A stretch of DNA of 64,000 nucleotides from Chloranthus sessilifolius (GCA_021018995.1 CM037596.1:101291416-101355415); one strand, 5' to 3'. Positions 48,045-60,075 are shown, counted from the stretch's first letter. The notes: generated by a model not told the origin, from the sequence alone. Made by a program: numbers and translations.

Positions 48045-49751
48045 TTATTCTTGTTCATGTCCTAGTTGGACAGTTGAGGGAGACTCATCCTCGATTACTT
48101 TTTCTTTTCCCTTCTCTCTTCTTTGGTCTTTCTCTTTCTCTTTTCTTTTCTCTTTCTCTGTTCTTTTCTCTGATTTGTTTTCTTTCTCTTTTGCTGCTTC
48201 TCTTGCTTCCTCTTTTTCCTGATCAGATTCCACAGGCATTTTCACTTGATTATCAACTTCTCTTCCACTTCTTAGCACCGTAACAACTTTCAACTGCTGA
48301 CTATTCGATGGTCCTGCATCAGGTGGTGCTTGACCTCGAGGATTGTTGACGGGTTGGCTAGGGAGCCTACCTTCCTCTCGTTGACTCAGCTGATTTGTCA
48401 GTTGACTGAATTGATCTATCATCATCTGTTGGAAAGCATGCATGCTTCGCATCACCTTTTCCTCCAAATCAGAATCTCTAGAAACGGTAACCTGAGGTTG
48501 ATTAAAATTCTGATTAAAATTTTGATTCTTTCGGTAATCGGAATTCGGATGGTAATAAGGAGGGTTCTGCTGGAAATTAGAATTCTGCTGGGTAGTGGAA
48601 TTCTATTGTAGGCGGAAATTTTGTTGTCCACCCATTGTGTTGGCTCTGTACTGCTAGTTTACTTGACCAGTTTGGTTCGAACCACCCCATCCTAAGTTGG
48701 GGTGATTTTTCCATTCCGGGTTATAAGTATTGGAGTATATGTTTCTACCCTGCTGTTGATAAGATTGAGTCAGATTCACCTGCTCTTGAGAAGTAGGTTC
48801 ATCAGGGAATAATGACAAGGTAGTGGGGCACTCATTAGCCATGTGACCTGGGTGGTCTCAAATTGAACACACAATGGGGGTGACAGGAGCTTTAGCTTGC
48901 TTGGTCGCAGCTAACAACATATTCATTTGCTTGGACAACATATCAACCTTTGTTGATAGATCAGAGGTATTATTTTTGACATTATACAATCCATCTCTTG
49001 TCAACACATGAGATTTAGATGCCAAATCCAAGATAGTTCACCCCAGTGTTTCACTTTGTATCGAAGTTTGGTATAACTTCTCAAACAATGCCCACAATTC
49101 ATCAGCTTCTTTTGTGGCACATGATCCATCACACGATGCATCAACCATGCGTCTCTCTTCAGGAATCAGTCCATTATAAAAACTTTGGACCTGTTGCCAC
49201 CTTAGAACTTGATGATTTGGACAACTCTTAATCAATTCCTTAAAACGTTCCCAACATTCATGGAATGTTTCAGTAGGTTGTTGGGAAAAGAATTAAATCT
49301 TCTGACGCAACTCAATGGCTTTGGTCATGGGAAAATATTTTTTAAGAAACCGACGTAGCTCGCCAACTCACGAATAGATTGCTTTCTAAGGAATAAAACC
49401 ACGTTTTGCCTTGTCCTTAAAGAGAAAGGAAAGAGTCGAGTTTAGCTATCTCATCGGTGACATTATGGACTCGAACATTTTGCATGTGAATTCATTTAGA
49501 TGAACGTATGGATTTTCATTTGCTAACCCATGGAAAATTGGTAGCATTTGGATCATCGCTGATTTGAATTCATAGTGGTTTCCTGGAATGGGATCATGCA
49601 TTATACATTCCTGATCCTCGTAAAAACCAGGATCATTATAATATTCGAGTGTTCTAGGGCCCTCATTGTAATTGTTATTCCCATAATTTCCATTATTGCC
49701 ATTATCGATATTCTGGTTGTTCCCATTCATTTCTTGCCTTTGATCAGCCAT
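48045..49751 (-). pseudogene. Athila gag, inactivated
   Basis: The ATG at 49749-49751 starts MADQRQEMNGNNQN with Asn/Gly-rich repeats, followed by DPIPGNHYEFKSAMIQMLP. Later blocks are QSFYNGLIPEERRMVDASCDG (about 49180) and a zinc knuckle whose second Cys codon is TGA (CSI-stop-DHPGHMANEC, about 48855). WKNHPNLGWGG (about 48700) and a highly charged KEK-rich tail end the region. A TAA at 48045-48047 separates it in frame from pol. Several stops and shifts exist before the knuckle. Confidence 0.85.
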
Positions 49752-49914
49752 GGTATCAGTATGATGATACTGATTCCTTTGAATTCTACGATTCTCTCTA
49801 CAAGATCGTTCGATCTCAAGATTAAATATGCGAGATGTGGGTGAGAACGAGTAAAGCTCATACACCACGCTCACAAACAGGGATTGAAGAATCCAAAACA
49901 AATCCACAAAATAG

Positions 49915-50195
49915 GCTCAATCGATTGCAGCAAAGGTCTGAATCGATTGACAGAAGCTCACTTAAAATTTCACAGAAATGACTTTATTAGTCAATCGATT
50001 GAAGAACCGTTCTCAATCGATTGAGGTTCAAAGGTCAAAGCAAGTTAACACAGGAATTTCAGCCGAAATGGCAAGCATAGAATTTTTGTCAATCGATTGA
50101 CAGAGGAATGTCGATCGATTGAAAGAAAAGCAAAGATCTCAACAGAGAATATTTCAGTCTCAATCGATTGAACCTGAAGCTTCAATCGATTGAGT
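49915..50195 (-). promoter_or_regulatory. Cluster of TCAATCGATTGA palindromes in the Athila leader
   Basis: Eight copies of the palindrome (T)CAATCGATTG(A), some with one base changed, lie at about 49919, 49932, 49994, 50013, 50090, 50110, 50161 and 50182, upstream of gag on the minus strand. Variants (TCGATTGATCGA, GTCGATCAATCGAC) recur in the leader of element 1 and in all three LTRs. Spacing is irregular. Function unknown; binding sites for a protein are one possibility. Confidence 0.7.
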
Positions 50196-51150
50196 TCTAA
50201 TATGAACAGTGGCCAACATAAGAAGAAAAGAAAAGCAAAACAAGATAAAAAAAATTTTAAATTTTTTTTTTTTTTTTTTAAATTCGAATTTCAAAAATTA
50301 AAATTAAAATTTCAAGATTAAAATTAGAAATTAAAACTTTAAATCTAATGACAATCCTAAGAATCTTATCTAAAAGAGAAAAATAAGGGAGAAAATAAAA
50401 GATTCCTAAATTTCCTAAGGAAGGTATCCTAAATTTATAAACTTCCTAAAAAAATTAATAACTAATTTTAGAAAATCCTAGAATATCTAAAAGAGGAAAA
50501 TAAGGAAAAAGAATCCTACTAAAATAAGAAGTCCTAAAAACCTAAACTTCCTAAAAGAGTCCTACACAAACTTACCTAAGAGAGAAAAATAAGGGAAAGA
50601 AGAACCTAAAAACTTCAAAAATCTATATATCAAATTTTTTTTTTTTTTTTCAAATTATATTAAAAATTTTGAATTTAAAATGATTTTTTTTTTAAATTAA
50701 AATTAAAATTCGAATTTAAAATAAAGAATTTTTTTTTTTTTTTTAAATTTGAATTTCAAAAATAAAAATTAAATTCAAAAATTAAAATATAAAATTTAAA
50801 TTTCAAAACCTAAAGACAATCCTATAAAATCTTATAAAATCTTACCTAAAAGAGAAAAAGAAAGAAGAGAATAGAAAGATTCCTACAAAGCTTAAAACAA
50901 GTAGTCTCACAAAAATTAATAACTAGATTTTAGAAAATCCTACAAAATATCTAAAAGAGGAAAATAAACTCCTAAAAAAAAAATTTAAAATAAGAAATCC
51001 TAAAAATCTAAACTTCCTAAAAGACTCCTAAAAAAAAAAATACTTACCTAAGAGAGAAAAATAAGGGACAAAATTTTTCTCTTTTTTTTTTTTTTTTTTT
51101 TAATCAAAACACAAAAATTCCTAACCGAATTAATCAAAATTTCACCGATT
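50196..51150 (-). other. Athila 5' leader, A/T-rich
   Basis: Long A- and T-runs with repeated 'ctaaaagagaaaaataagg' and 'tcctaaaa' units. No coding. It includes an internal partial duplication (50260-50640 against 50700-51060). Confidence 0.7.
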
Positions 51151-51168
51151 TCTCCGGCAACGGCGCTA
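51151..51168 (-). other. Athila primer-binding site (tRNA-Asp type)
   Basis: The minus strand reads TAGCGCCGTTGCCGGAGA, two changes from the usual Athila site TGGCGCCGTTGCCGGGGA. It lies six bases inside the 5' LTR. Confidence 0.85.
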
Positions 51169-51174
51169 AAAACT

Positions 51175-52765
51175 TGGTCGATTTTAAATATAACCCTTAC
51201 AAGTGCACAAGATCTATTACAGTATGGCAAGAACAAGGGTGTCGAACCCACAGGGAAACGTAAATTTTAATTAATTCTTTCAGAGATTTAAAAACATCTC
51301 TAAAGAAGTACCAAAGGGCAAATTTAATTTAACAAAAAATTTATCACTTTTTCTAAATGCAAGAAAAATAAATTAATCTAAACAACTAATTACCAATAAA
51401 TCTAAAATAATAATTAAATGAGATCAAGGAATATGCTACCCCAGATTTATACCCCTTTTCTACCATTAAAACCTACAATTTCATTAAAGCATCATTCACA
51501 CCATCATTCATCTATAAAAAATGATTCGAAATAAAATATGATCATCAATCCGGCATACCCTATCTAAAAACAATGACTCAACCTATCATCGCGGTATGAG
51601 TCATGTAAGAAGCATAGCGTATCTCATGATGTTTAGATCACGACAGTAAGTACATAATCGCTCTGCAGCCTAGATCAATCTACAGGTCCAGATCTAGCGA
51701 TTATAGCCGTTGATACGCGCAATCAACGGTCATAACAAGCATTCAATATATTTTCAATAACACAAACTTTTAGAAAAACGATTCCATGATGACAATAAAT
51801 CGACTATGGTATTAATCATAAATAAGGGTACTTATCTGGGGATCGCATCTTCCACGATCAACTGATTTAGCTGCTCATCTTTGGTGTATGATCTCCTTAT
51901 TCATTCAAAGTCATTCCTCTTTTTATTTCTTTCAAAGATCTTTATTTATAATGCCTTTTCCTAAATACAATCTATGCTTTCATGAACGTAAAGGAAAAAC
52001 AATGCAAATCCTAGGTACAATCTACCCAAATGGAACCCTAGAAGAAGGAGAAAGAAGAACTCTTGAAAAGATGCCAAGAGGAGCCTAAAACCAAAAATAA
52101 TAATAATGAATAATAATCCTCTAAAAAATTCTCTCCAACAACTCTAAAAAAGAAAAGCCAAAACTAACTCTCTAATTATCTATCTCTAATTCCTCTCTCT
52201 AATTCCTATCTCTAATTCCTGTTTCTAATTCCTCTCTCTAATTCCTCTAATTCCTCTAATTCCTCCCTTTCGAAGTGTTTGATCCGCTTTAAATAGAGCC
52301 GAAGTTTCCCAGCCGCAGAGGTATTCCAACTCGAAAATTTAGGGTCGATTAATTGACCCAATAGGGTCGATGCATCGACCTCCCAGATTTTCGTGAATTC
52401 CCGCCGAACTTTGCATCAGACACTGCTTCAGTATTATGGTCATAACTTTCTATCCTGAACTCGGATTGAGGCGATTCTTACACCGTTAGAAAGCTGACAG
52501 AAATCTCTACAACTTTGGTGTTTTGACAATTTCATACTTCGGTCGTCTTGAAGGTCCAAATTGATCTGAAAGTCACACCAAGTTCTCGATGACCAAAAGT
52601 TACAGTGTTTTGACATTATTTTTAGAATTCTTGGGCTGTTTTCTGCACTTGGTTTGTATTTACCTGAAACACTTTAAATCTAATAATTCTTATCAGATAG
52701 CTTTCATCGGATAGCTAAATATAGGTATCTAGGGGTGAAATATCATCATATTTCACTACTCATCA
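51175..52765 (-). repeat. 5' LTR of the Athila element
   Basis: 1591 bp, TGGTCGATTTT to CTCATCA, partner of 40594-42175. Confidence 0.95.
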
Positions 52766-53803
52766 GCAGTCTACTCTGTAAACTGACCCAGGGTGGCGCA
52801 AACTGACTTAGGGCAGTTTGAAACAGAGAAATGGGTGAGATAAACTATCCTGGGTCAGTTTGCGCCTATCCTAGGTCAGTTTAAAATGCCCTAGGTCAAT
52901 TTTGAGGATCACCTAGTGCAGTCTACTATGAAAACTGACCCAGGGTGGCGCAAACTGATCTAGAGTGGCAGAAATTGACCTAGGATAGTTTGAAATAGAT
53001 AAATGGGTGAGATAAACTACCCGGGGTCAGTTTGAAACTACCCTAGGTCAGTTTGTGCCACTCTAGGTCAGCTTTGGTGATCACCTGGGGCAGTCTACTT
53101 TGTAAACTGACACAGGGTGGCGCAAACTGACCTAGGGCAGTTTGAAATAGAGAAATGGGTGAGATAACTACCCTGAGTTAGTTTGAAAATACCCTAGGTC
53201 AGTTTGCGCCACTCTAGGTTAGTTTTGGCAATCACCTGGTGCAGTCTACTCTATAAACTGACCTAGAGTGGCGCAAACTGACCTAGGGCAGTTTGAAATA
53301 GAGAAATGGGTGAGATAAACTATCTTGGGTCAGTTTGCGCCTATCCTAGGTTAGTTTAAAATGCCCTAGGTCAGTTTTGAGGATTACCTAGTGCAGTCTA
53401 CTCTGTAAACTAACTCAGGGTGGCGCAAACTGACCTAGAGTAGCGGAAACTGACATAGGGCAGTTTGAAACAGATAAATGGGTGAGATAAACTACCCTGG
53501 GTCAGTTTGAAACTATCCTTGGTCAGTTTGAAACTATCCTGGGTCAGTTTGAAACTATCCTAGGTCAGTTTGCGCCACTCTAGGTCAGTTTTGGCAATCA
53601 CCTGGGGCAGTCTACTTTGTAAACTGACTCAGGGTGGCGCAAACTGACCTAGGACAGTTTGAAACAGAGAAATGGGTGAGATAAACTACCCTGGGTTAGT
53701 TTGAAAATACCCTAAGTCAGTTTGCGCCACTCTAGGTCAGTTTTGGCAATCACCTAGGGCAGTCTACTCTGTAAACTGACCCAGGGTGGCGCAAACTGAC
53801 CTT
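52766..53803. repeat. Hairpin-forming tandem array, right part
   Basis: Continuation of the array at 39768-40593 after the Athila insertion. About six more monomers of roughly 170 bp with the same inverted sub-units (GTGGCGCAAACTGACC and GGTCAGTTTGCGCCAC). Before the insertion the array was about 1.9 kb. It ends about 170 bases before a plus-strand exon. Confidence 0.9.
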
Positions 53804-53972
53804 AGGGAGAAGCAATCTATACTTTTTATGTTAAAAAATCATTTAGAAAGCTGCCATAAACCTTCAACCTATAATCATAGGTGAGATAAAAAATATTCTT
53901 TCGTTGGTAATATATGGTTGAGTAGTTATACTAGTCGATTAATGATATTAATCTGTTTCCCTTTATTTTTAG

Positions 53973-56900
53973 GTCTACGTAAACCAAGGACTAAAGCAAT
54001 GGTAATATAGTTTAATAGTATTTAAATTTTTTCTATCATGATATCTCTTCCATATATGTGAGCCTAACCTTCTGCTTTTATTTTTGCTTCTAATAGGCTT
54101 TTGCGTGTGCCAAATGGACTCCAAAATCAACCGTCTCTCGGCTTGAGAGATGTTTGAAATACTTGCGCCCCGATTGTGAAGAGAGTATTTCTAATTCTTG
54201 CTTTAGTCAATTTGTAGGTATTAGTGCATTCAAATTTTCAAATTCCATTTTCACATGTGTATTAAAGAGATATAGTGTTTCGAATTTAGTAAGAATTGGT
54301 GAAATTATCCACCAAATCGATCCCATGGACATTGCGTTGACTTTGGGATTGAGAGTTGTCGGGGACACTTCGATTGAGTTTGACCTACAAGCCATAGAGC
54401 CCACGTCTCTTATTCGGAGATTTTTTCCTAGGCATGCGACCTCGATTAACGCTGATGACATAGAGGCTCTTTTTAACCAAGAACTTGGAATAGAGGACTA
54501 TGTGAAATTGAAACTCTGCCTCGTTCTTGTAGTTTTTTTGCTATCTAATACATCTAATTCATTAGATAAAAGATACATATATCTCGTAGATGACTTAGAT
54601 AGATTTAATAAGTATCCTTTGGGTCTAGTCGTCTACAACACACTCCTCTCAAAGATGCAAAAGGCCAGTAAATTCAACTTGGAGGCCTTCTACAATATGT
54701 ATGGATGTGCCATTGCTGTGTAGGTGAGCCTCATATCTTTTAATGTTTGTCAAATTGAAAGTTTTACCATATTGTCAAATTGAAAGTTTCAATTATTTTA
54801 GCTTATGTATTTGTGGGCATATGAGCATCTATACTTTACTACCCCGCCTGTAAGAGATGGACCACAATTTTCGCGATTCAAGCAATGGGAGCACTATCCA
54901 TTTCCTCCACACATGAGACAGATGCCGTTAAATTTTGATAAATATAAACTGGTATTAAGATTTTACAATTCTTGATTTCAGGAATGCAAATTTGTGCTCT
55001 AGCATAATTTACTTCCCATTTGATTTTGTCTGTGTTAGGCGTCCTTCCAGCTCACCCCTACCCAGGAGGAGTTCAAAATTGAGTTTATTCATGAGGCTTG
55101 GGATAACAGACATTTCATGGTAATTTACTTTCTTTTAATATCTTTTATTTGACTTTTTAACGTACATATCTTTTATCATGTATTAAAAGCTCATAAGAAG
55201 GTCTTCTAGGTTCCTCCGGAGATGGCCGCCCCATTTCTTCCTCTTTCACTGGCCTCTTCACCGGCTCGCAAGTTGGAGTATAATGTAAGTAACCGTTTAA
55301 GTGATATTTTGTCTATTGCGTTAGCTATAAGTTATAATATATTATGTTTACTGTCATTGGTAGGTGGAGGTTAAAGGTTTAAAAAGAAAATAGAGGAAAG
55401 AAGAGGAAAAAAAAGAGAGAGGGGGAGGAAGGGAAGCAAGAGGGACACCACTCCAGAAGAATGGAAAGACGAAAGAGAATGAGAAGTCAAGTATCTCAAT
55501 TGTTCACTCAGAATGTTTTACTTAAGAAAACTCAAAAATCTTATGATGAAATCTTACGAAAGAATGAAGTAGAAATGAGAGAGCTGCGGGAAACAGTACT
55601 AAAAAATGATGTGGACATGAGAGAGCTGCGAGATTTAGTACAAAAAATTTATGTGGAAATGAGAGAGTTGCGTGACAGGCTAACTACGTTGAAGCAAGCA
55701 ACGAGTGTCAAATCGGTTATCGTACACCTTTTGTATTTCATTGCATTTTATAAATTCTTTTAATAAAGATTACACTTTCCTAATATTGAGAAGTTATTGT
55801 CATTCATGACCTTCGCATGGGCTACACCACTTCGACACGTAGCCCCAACATTGCCATGCCAACAGGTAAGAGGCCCGAGACTGAACACATGGTAGGTCTA
55901 AAGGTTACAATCTTTTCACATGAATTTTTTGCTACTTTGAATTCTAATTGAATGTATTCATTTGTTTGAAAATAATGATATTTTATTGTTCTTAATTTTG
56001 CGAAGATGGACCCGGTCGTGCAGAGCATGTTGGATTTGAGTGCTCCTATTACGATAACACATATTCATATAGTTGATTTCTTTATATAATGTTATCAATT
56101 ATGTTACACCATTTTATGTTATATTTTTTATTTCATTAGTATTCAGCCCCTATCACATCGATAGTCACACCTCATGTGCTGGAAAAGGAGCACAAAGTTG
56201 TTGTGATTACCAACTCGAGCAAGCAACCATCAAGGAAGGTAGATGTTCTTTTATGGCCTATTCTAGTATAATTTATTTTTTACGCATCATTCTCATACAG
56301 AAGATAGTAATAAATAATATTCTCGCATCAATTTCAGGTCGAGGGGGAAGTTCTAAAGACAATTGAGAAACGGGTTAGGCCACGGTCAAAATATTTGAGG
56401 CCCCCTTTTGTCAGCATCGACGTTAGAGGGAGGATTGTGGAGGAGCCAACATCGACTTCCACCCTTGTTGATCACACCCCCCTTCGGCCTTTGACAGATG
56501 AGGAGGAGGTCTTCCTATCAAACCTGATTAATATACCACACCCTCCAACGTAAGTAGCACCGTATCGTTAAGAAAGCCATTTCCACCCTTAAGCAAGTCA
56601 TGCCTAACATAAGATCTCACTCATTGTAGGAAAGGATGTATATGTATTGGGGGCCATGGAGTTCAGTACGCGAACTTGCAGTGTACTGTTGGGAAAAATT
56701 GGTTGAGCAGCGATGTAAGTCTCCCCCTTTGTAGCGTATTCTTCCTCTTAGTAGCATCTATTAAAACTTATATGCGCATGTGAACTAATAAATAATGTTG
56801 ACTGATGTAGGTTCTAAACCCACTTTTGATATTAATAAAAAATTGGGAGTGTGAACATCCAAATCTCTTCAAAAGATGTTACTTTATGAATTCATACTTT

Positions 56901-57816
56901 GAGGTAATGGGCGCACTATCGGCACATATTTCCTTTTCTTCCACCTATTTTACTTTACATGTTAGTAATGTTTAAGAATTTTTCGCAATACAGAATATAC
57001 TACAATCAGAGTTATTTTTATTTAGAAAGTGGGCAGAGAGCCAATCAGACAATGTTACAAATCTAGACCCGGTTACACTCCTAGAAGCTTACGACTGGTC
57101 TACTAACCTTTGGGCGGCACTAGAAGATGTTGAGTTTCTAAAGAGCGATATGGTAACTTTCTCCATTATATGTATGATTTGATCCTGACGTTTCACATAC
57201 CCTAATTTCTAGAGAATAACTTGAGTTACAAACATGTGTAGGTATTCATATGCCTCAATAAGCAAGCTGAGCACTAGGCTCTAGCTATTTGCAAACCTCA
57301 CTCCCACACGATCGAAGTTCTCGATAGCATGGAAAACAACGTCTTACAGTATTAGAAGGCCGAGTTGAAGTGTTTGGTAATCCTGTCATCTTTGATGAAC
57401 TAAACTTTCTACTACATACGTCCATAGAGATTAATATTTCATATTTTAGTATATATATTATATGTAGAAGGACGGTCTCTCCAAGCTATTATTTCTGTCA
57501 AAGCGAGAATAATTTTCTGACCCATCGTCTGATTGGTGGGTGATGAGTAAGATAAAAGATCGGCCCATGCAGAGCATCCGTAATAAGCATGATTGTGAAT
57601 ATTTTATGATCATGTATATGAACTACCTTTGTAGGAGTTTACCTTTCGCATTTTCTTAGGTAAAATCAATAACTATTATAAACAAATTAAAATTATGGAA
57701 CTTCATCATTGAACTTTATTTTGTTTCTTTGCATACAGGGTGACATGCAATATGTTAAGAAGAGGGTTGCAGTCAGATTGGAAAGGGTGTGGCACTGCAA
57801 TAGAGGTACCCAATAG
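53973..57816 (+). pseudogene. DUF1985 / coiled-coil / Ulp1 (C48) protease gene, spliced but with stops
   Basis: Exons with GT-AG borders and matching phase: 53973-54001, 54097-54723, 54802-54951, 55039-55119, 55210-55284, 55364 to about 55740, 56140-56238, 56338-56549, 56630-56714, 56811-56903, 56994-57152, 57242-57376, 57468-57659 and 57739-57816. The second encodes a DUF1985-like domain (IGEIIHQIDPMDIALTLGL, YLVDDLDRFNKYPLGLVVYN, then LWAYEH in the next exon). The exon near 55400-55740 gives a coiled coil with repeated EMRELRE. Later exons match a Ulp1 peptidase: KNWLSSDVLNPLLIL, CYFMNSYFE, H at 57272, D at 57323 and C at 57594 (NKHDCEYF, where DCG is usual). Stops stand at 54721, 55391, 57275 (right after the His), 57347, 57510 and 57657, mostly TAG. 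Such genes are typically carried by plant transposons. SUMO protease activity is unlikely now. Confidence 0.75.
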
Positions 57817-57854
57817 AAGATAATATACATATCCATAAACCAAAATTCTATTTT

Positions 57855-58481
57855 TTAACGCCTCGATGATCTCCCACAAATGGTCGGCATCAGGTGGACT
57901 GCAAACCTGTCTAAACATGAAATTCGGTTCAACCAGATGGACTCGGCCATCATAAAAAGACATATAATCATATGAACTTGACCATCGGAGATGACAAATG
58001 AATTCAAAATTGCACTATGATCGCCCATTTTGACTGGAAGTACACTTCCTGCAATACACATGCGCTATACCTGCAGAGAATATGTCGACATTTTCAATTT
58101 GCATGCTATCTGCACAAAATATATGCGTAAATCTATCAATTACCATGATTACAAATTTCATAATATTTTTTTACAACCCTCAACAACTTAGTATTCCTAC
58201 TAAAACATGTTCCATCTGCATACAATCGTATCACAAAAAAAGGTAGAAATGATTTATCCATTTAGCAGTGTAGCTAAAATGACGTCGCGTACGAGATACT
58301 TTAATGTGATCCTACAAGCCGGCACACCAAAATAGAATGCAAGCGTTACGGTATTTAAACGCAACAACTCTGCGTATGTGTTCTTATAACCAGATATGGT
58401 AACCAGAGCAACAGGGTAAGCAGTAATTGTGGAGCATTCTAAGTTCTCCCATATCATGACTATTTTAATGAAAGGAACCAT
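57855..58481 (-). other. Unrecognised open segments on the minus strand
   Basis: Two minus-strand stretches stay open longer than their surroundings. At 57855-58061 the frames read SVLPVKMGDHSAILNSFVI and FYDGRVHLVEPNFMFRQ. At 58254-58481 one reads YPVALVTISGYKNTYAELL. An acceptor-like CTCTGCAG lies near 58070. They could be exons of a gene convergent with the Ulp1 gene, but I recognise no family and there is at least one frame change. Confidence 0.25.
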
Positions 58482-58499
58482 TCAAAGATGAACCTTGAC

Positions 58500-59277
58500 A
58501 TAATTGTGGAGCACCCAAAGCAGATGAAATGATAAAACTCAAATATGGTAACCAGAGCAACAGGGTAAGCAGTGAGAATAAAAGTATGGTATAACTTAAA
58601 TGTTAAATAGCAATGTTCCAAAGTCCGAAATCTGAATCAGGATTCAGTTTTTAAAAATGCCATTTGGAGAAGCAAAGTCAATATAGGTCCACTGATTTTG
58701 TCCTACATAAAAATTTGCAATCCGCATTCGAAACCTAACCAAATTGAGCTGACACATCTTAATTCTGAGTCAATCAATAAGTATTTGAACATCGCTAATT
58801 ATCACAATTTGCTTTAAAGAAGATTCCAAAGTGGCTACATTTCTAAGGCACTTACACCCTAATAAACAGAAAATCTCATCAGATAATTTTTAAGCATATC
58901 GTAGCTTGCAATTTCAAATTATCAAGATGTCTAATTAGTTTATCTAGTCATACCAATAGTATCTGACAAAAGAAAAGAACAGGGTCTCCAGCTCTGAGAC
59001 CAAGTTGTAAATGTGGCAGTCAATGCAGAGATTTATAGCAGCGACTATATATATATAACAGCAGCTATGAGAAAACAGTCCCCTCAAGTTTCAAGTTCTA
59101 GCCACAATAAGGCCACCATCTGCTTTAGCCCTCAAGTATCAAATTTTAGTTGATGTTTCCACTTGATACTGCTGCAGTCCCAATGAGTACAAGGACCTCT
59201 CTTTTTTTTGTTAGAGAAAAAAAAATCTTCCCAAAACATATAAAGAATAAGGCCATACTTATATATAACTTATTTGG
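58500..59277. other. No gene seen
   Basis: AT-rich spacer. A short repeated phrase 'atggtaaccagagcaacagggtaagcagt' occurs at about 58397 and 58546. Confidence 0.4.
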
Positions 59278-60075
59278 CCCCTATGTGTGTGTTGTCAACT
59301 CATAGAAGCTATCATTACTCTACTTATGAGTATTGTATCATAGTTTCAGCTATGTCTCTGTTGTCAACTCCTAGAGGCTAGCACCTACCAGTGAGATGGT
59401 TCAGGTCTATATATGTATTGTCCACTCACCATCGAATCTCGATCGTATTATTATATTAGACTACTCTCGTAGAGAGAGTCTGTGATAAGAGAGACCCTCT
59501 TTTAGCCGCGGGCGGGGTATGTGTTGTCAACTCATTGAAAGATAACTCATTTAGCCCTTGTGTGTGTGTTGTTAACTCATACAGTCTACCATTACACTAA
59601 TTATGAGTATTGACTATAGTTTCAGCTATGTGTGTGTTGTCAACTCCTAGAGGCTAGTATGTGTTCCCAACTCATACGCCAACTCGGTGATTATTAACTC
59701 CTCCGCTACGTATATGTTGTTAACTCATAGAGTCTAGTAATAGTCTCTACCTTGGTCACAACTACGTAGAGACATAGAAGTCATCGTCCAACTCGTAGAG
59801 GTTAGCACCTGCCAGTGAGACGATTTAGGTCTATATACATGTTGTCCACTCTCCATCACATCTCGATAATATTATTATATTTGACTGCGGGGTATGTGTT
59901 GTCAACTCACCTAGAGATAACCTATTTAACCCCTATATGTGCATTGTCAAATCGTAGAGGCTAGTATATGTTGTCAACTCATACATCATCTCGACGAATG
60001 ATAACTCATCCACTACGTATGTGTTGTCAACACATAGAGGCTAGTAATAGTCTCTACCTAGCTCACAACTATATA
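59278..60075. repeat. Degenerate repeat block, core TGTTGTCAACTCATAGAGG
   Basis: The core (a GTTGTCAAC-type near-palindrome plus TCATAGAGGCTAG) recurs about twelve times with irregular spacing of 25-160 bases. Longer shared units such as 'gctagcacctaccagtgagatggttcaggtctata' and 'gcggggtatgtgttgtcaactca' recur among them. No ORF. It looks like a higher-order tandem repeat that has decayed. Confidence 0.7.

Larger units (their letters stand above)
40594..52765 (-). mobile_element. Athila (Ty3) retrotransposon, full structure, decayed coding
   Basis: Two LTRs of about 1.59 kb (40594-42175 and 51175-52765) have TG...CA ends and are flanked by a perfect GCAGT duplication (40589-40593 and 52766-52770). 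The interior has a tRNA-Asp type primer site, a long leader, gag, pol (protease, RT, RNase H, integrase) and 2.1 kb of non-coding DNA before the 3' LTR. Pol order and the WKNHPNLGW and DLGAS motifs mark the Athila lineage. LTRs differ by a few percent by eye (six differences in the first 110 bases), so the insertion is of moderate age. Gag and pol contain stops and deletions. No env-like ORF is present downstream of pol. Confidence 0.95.
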
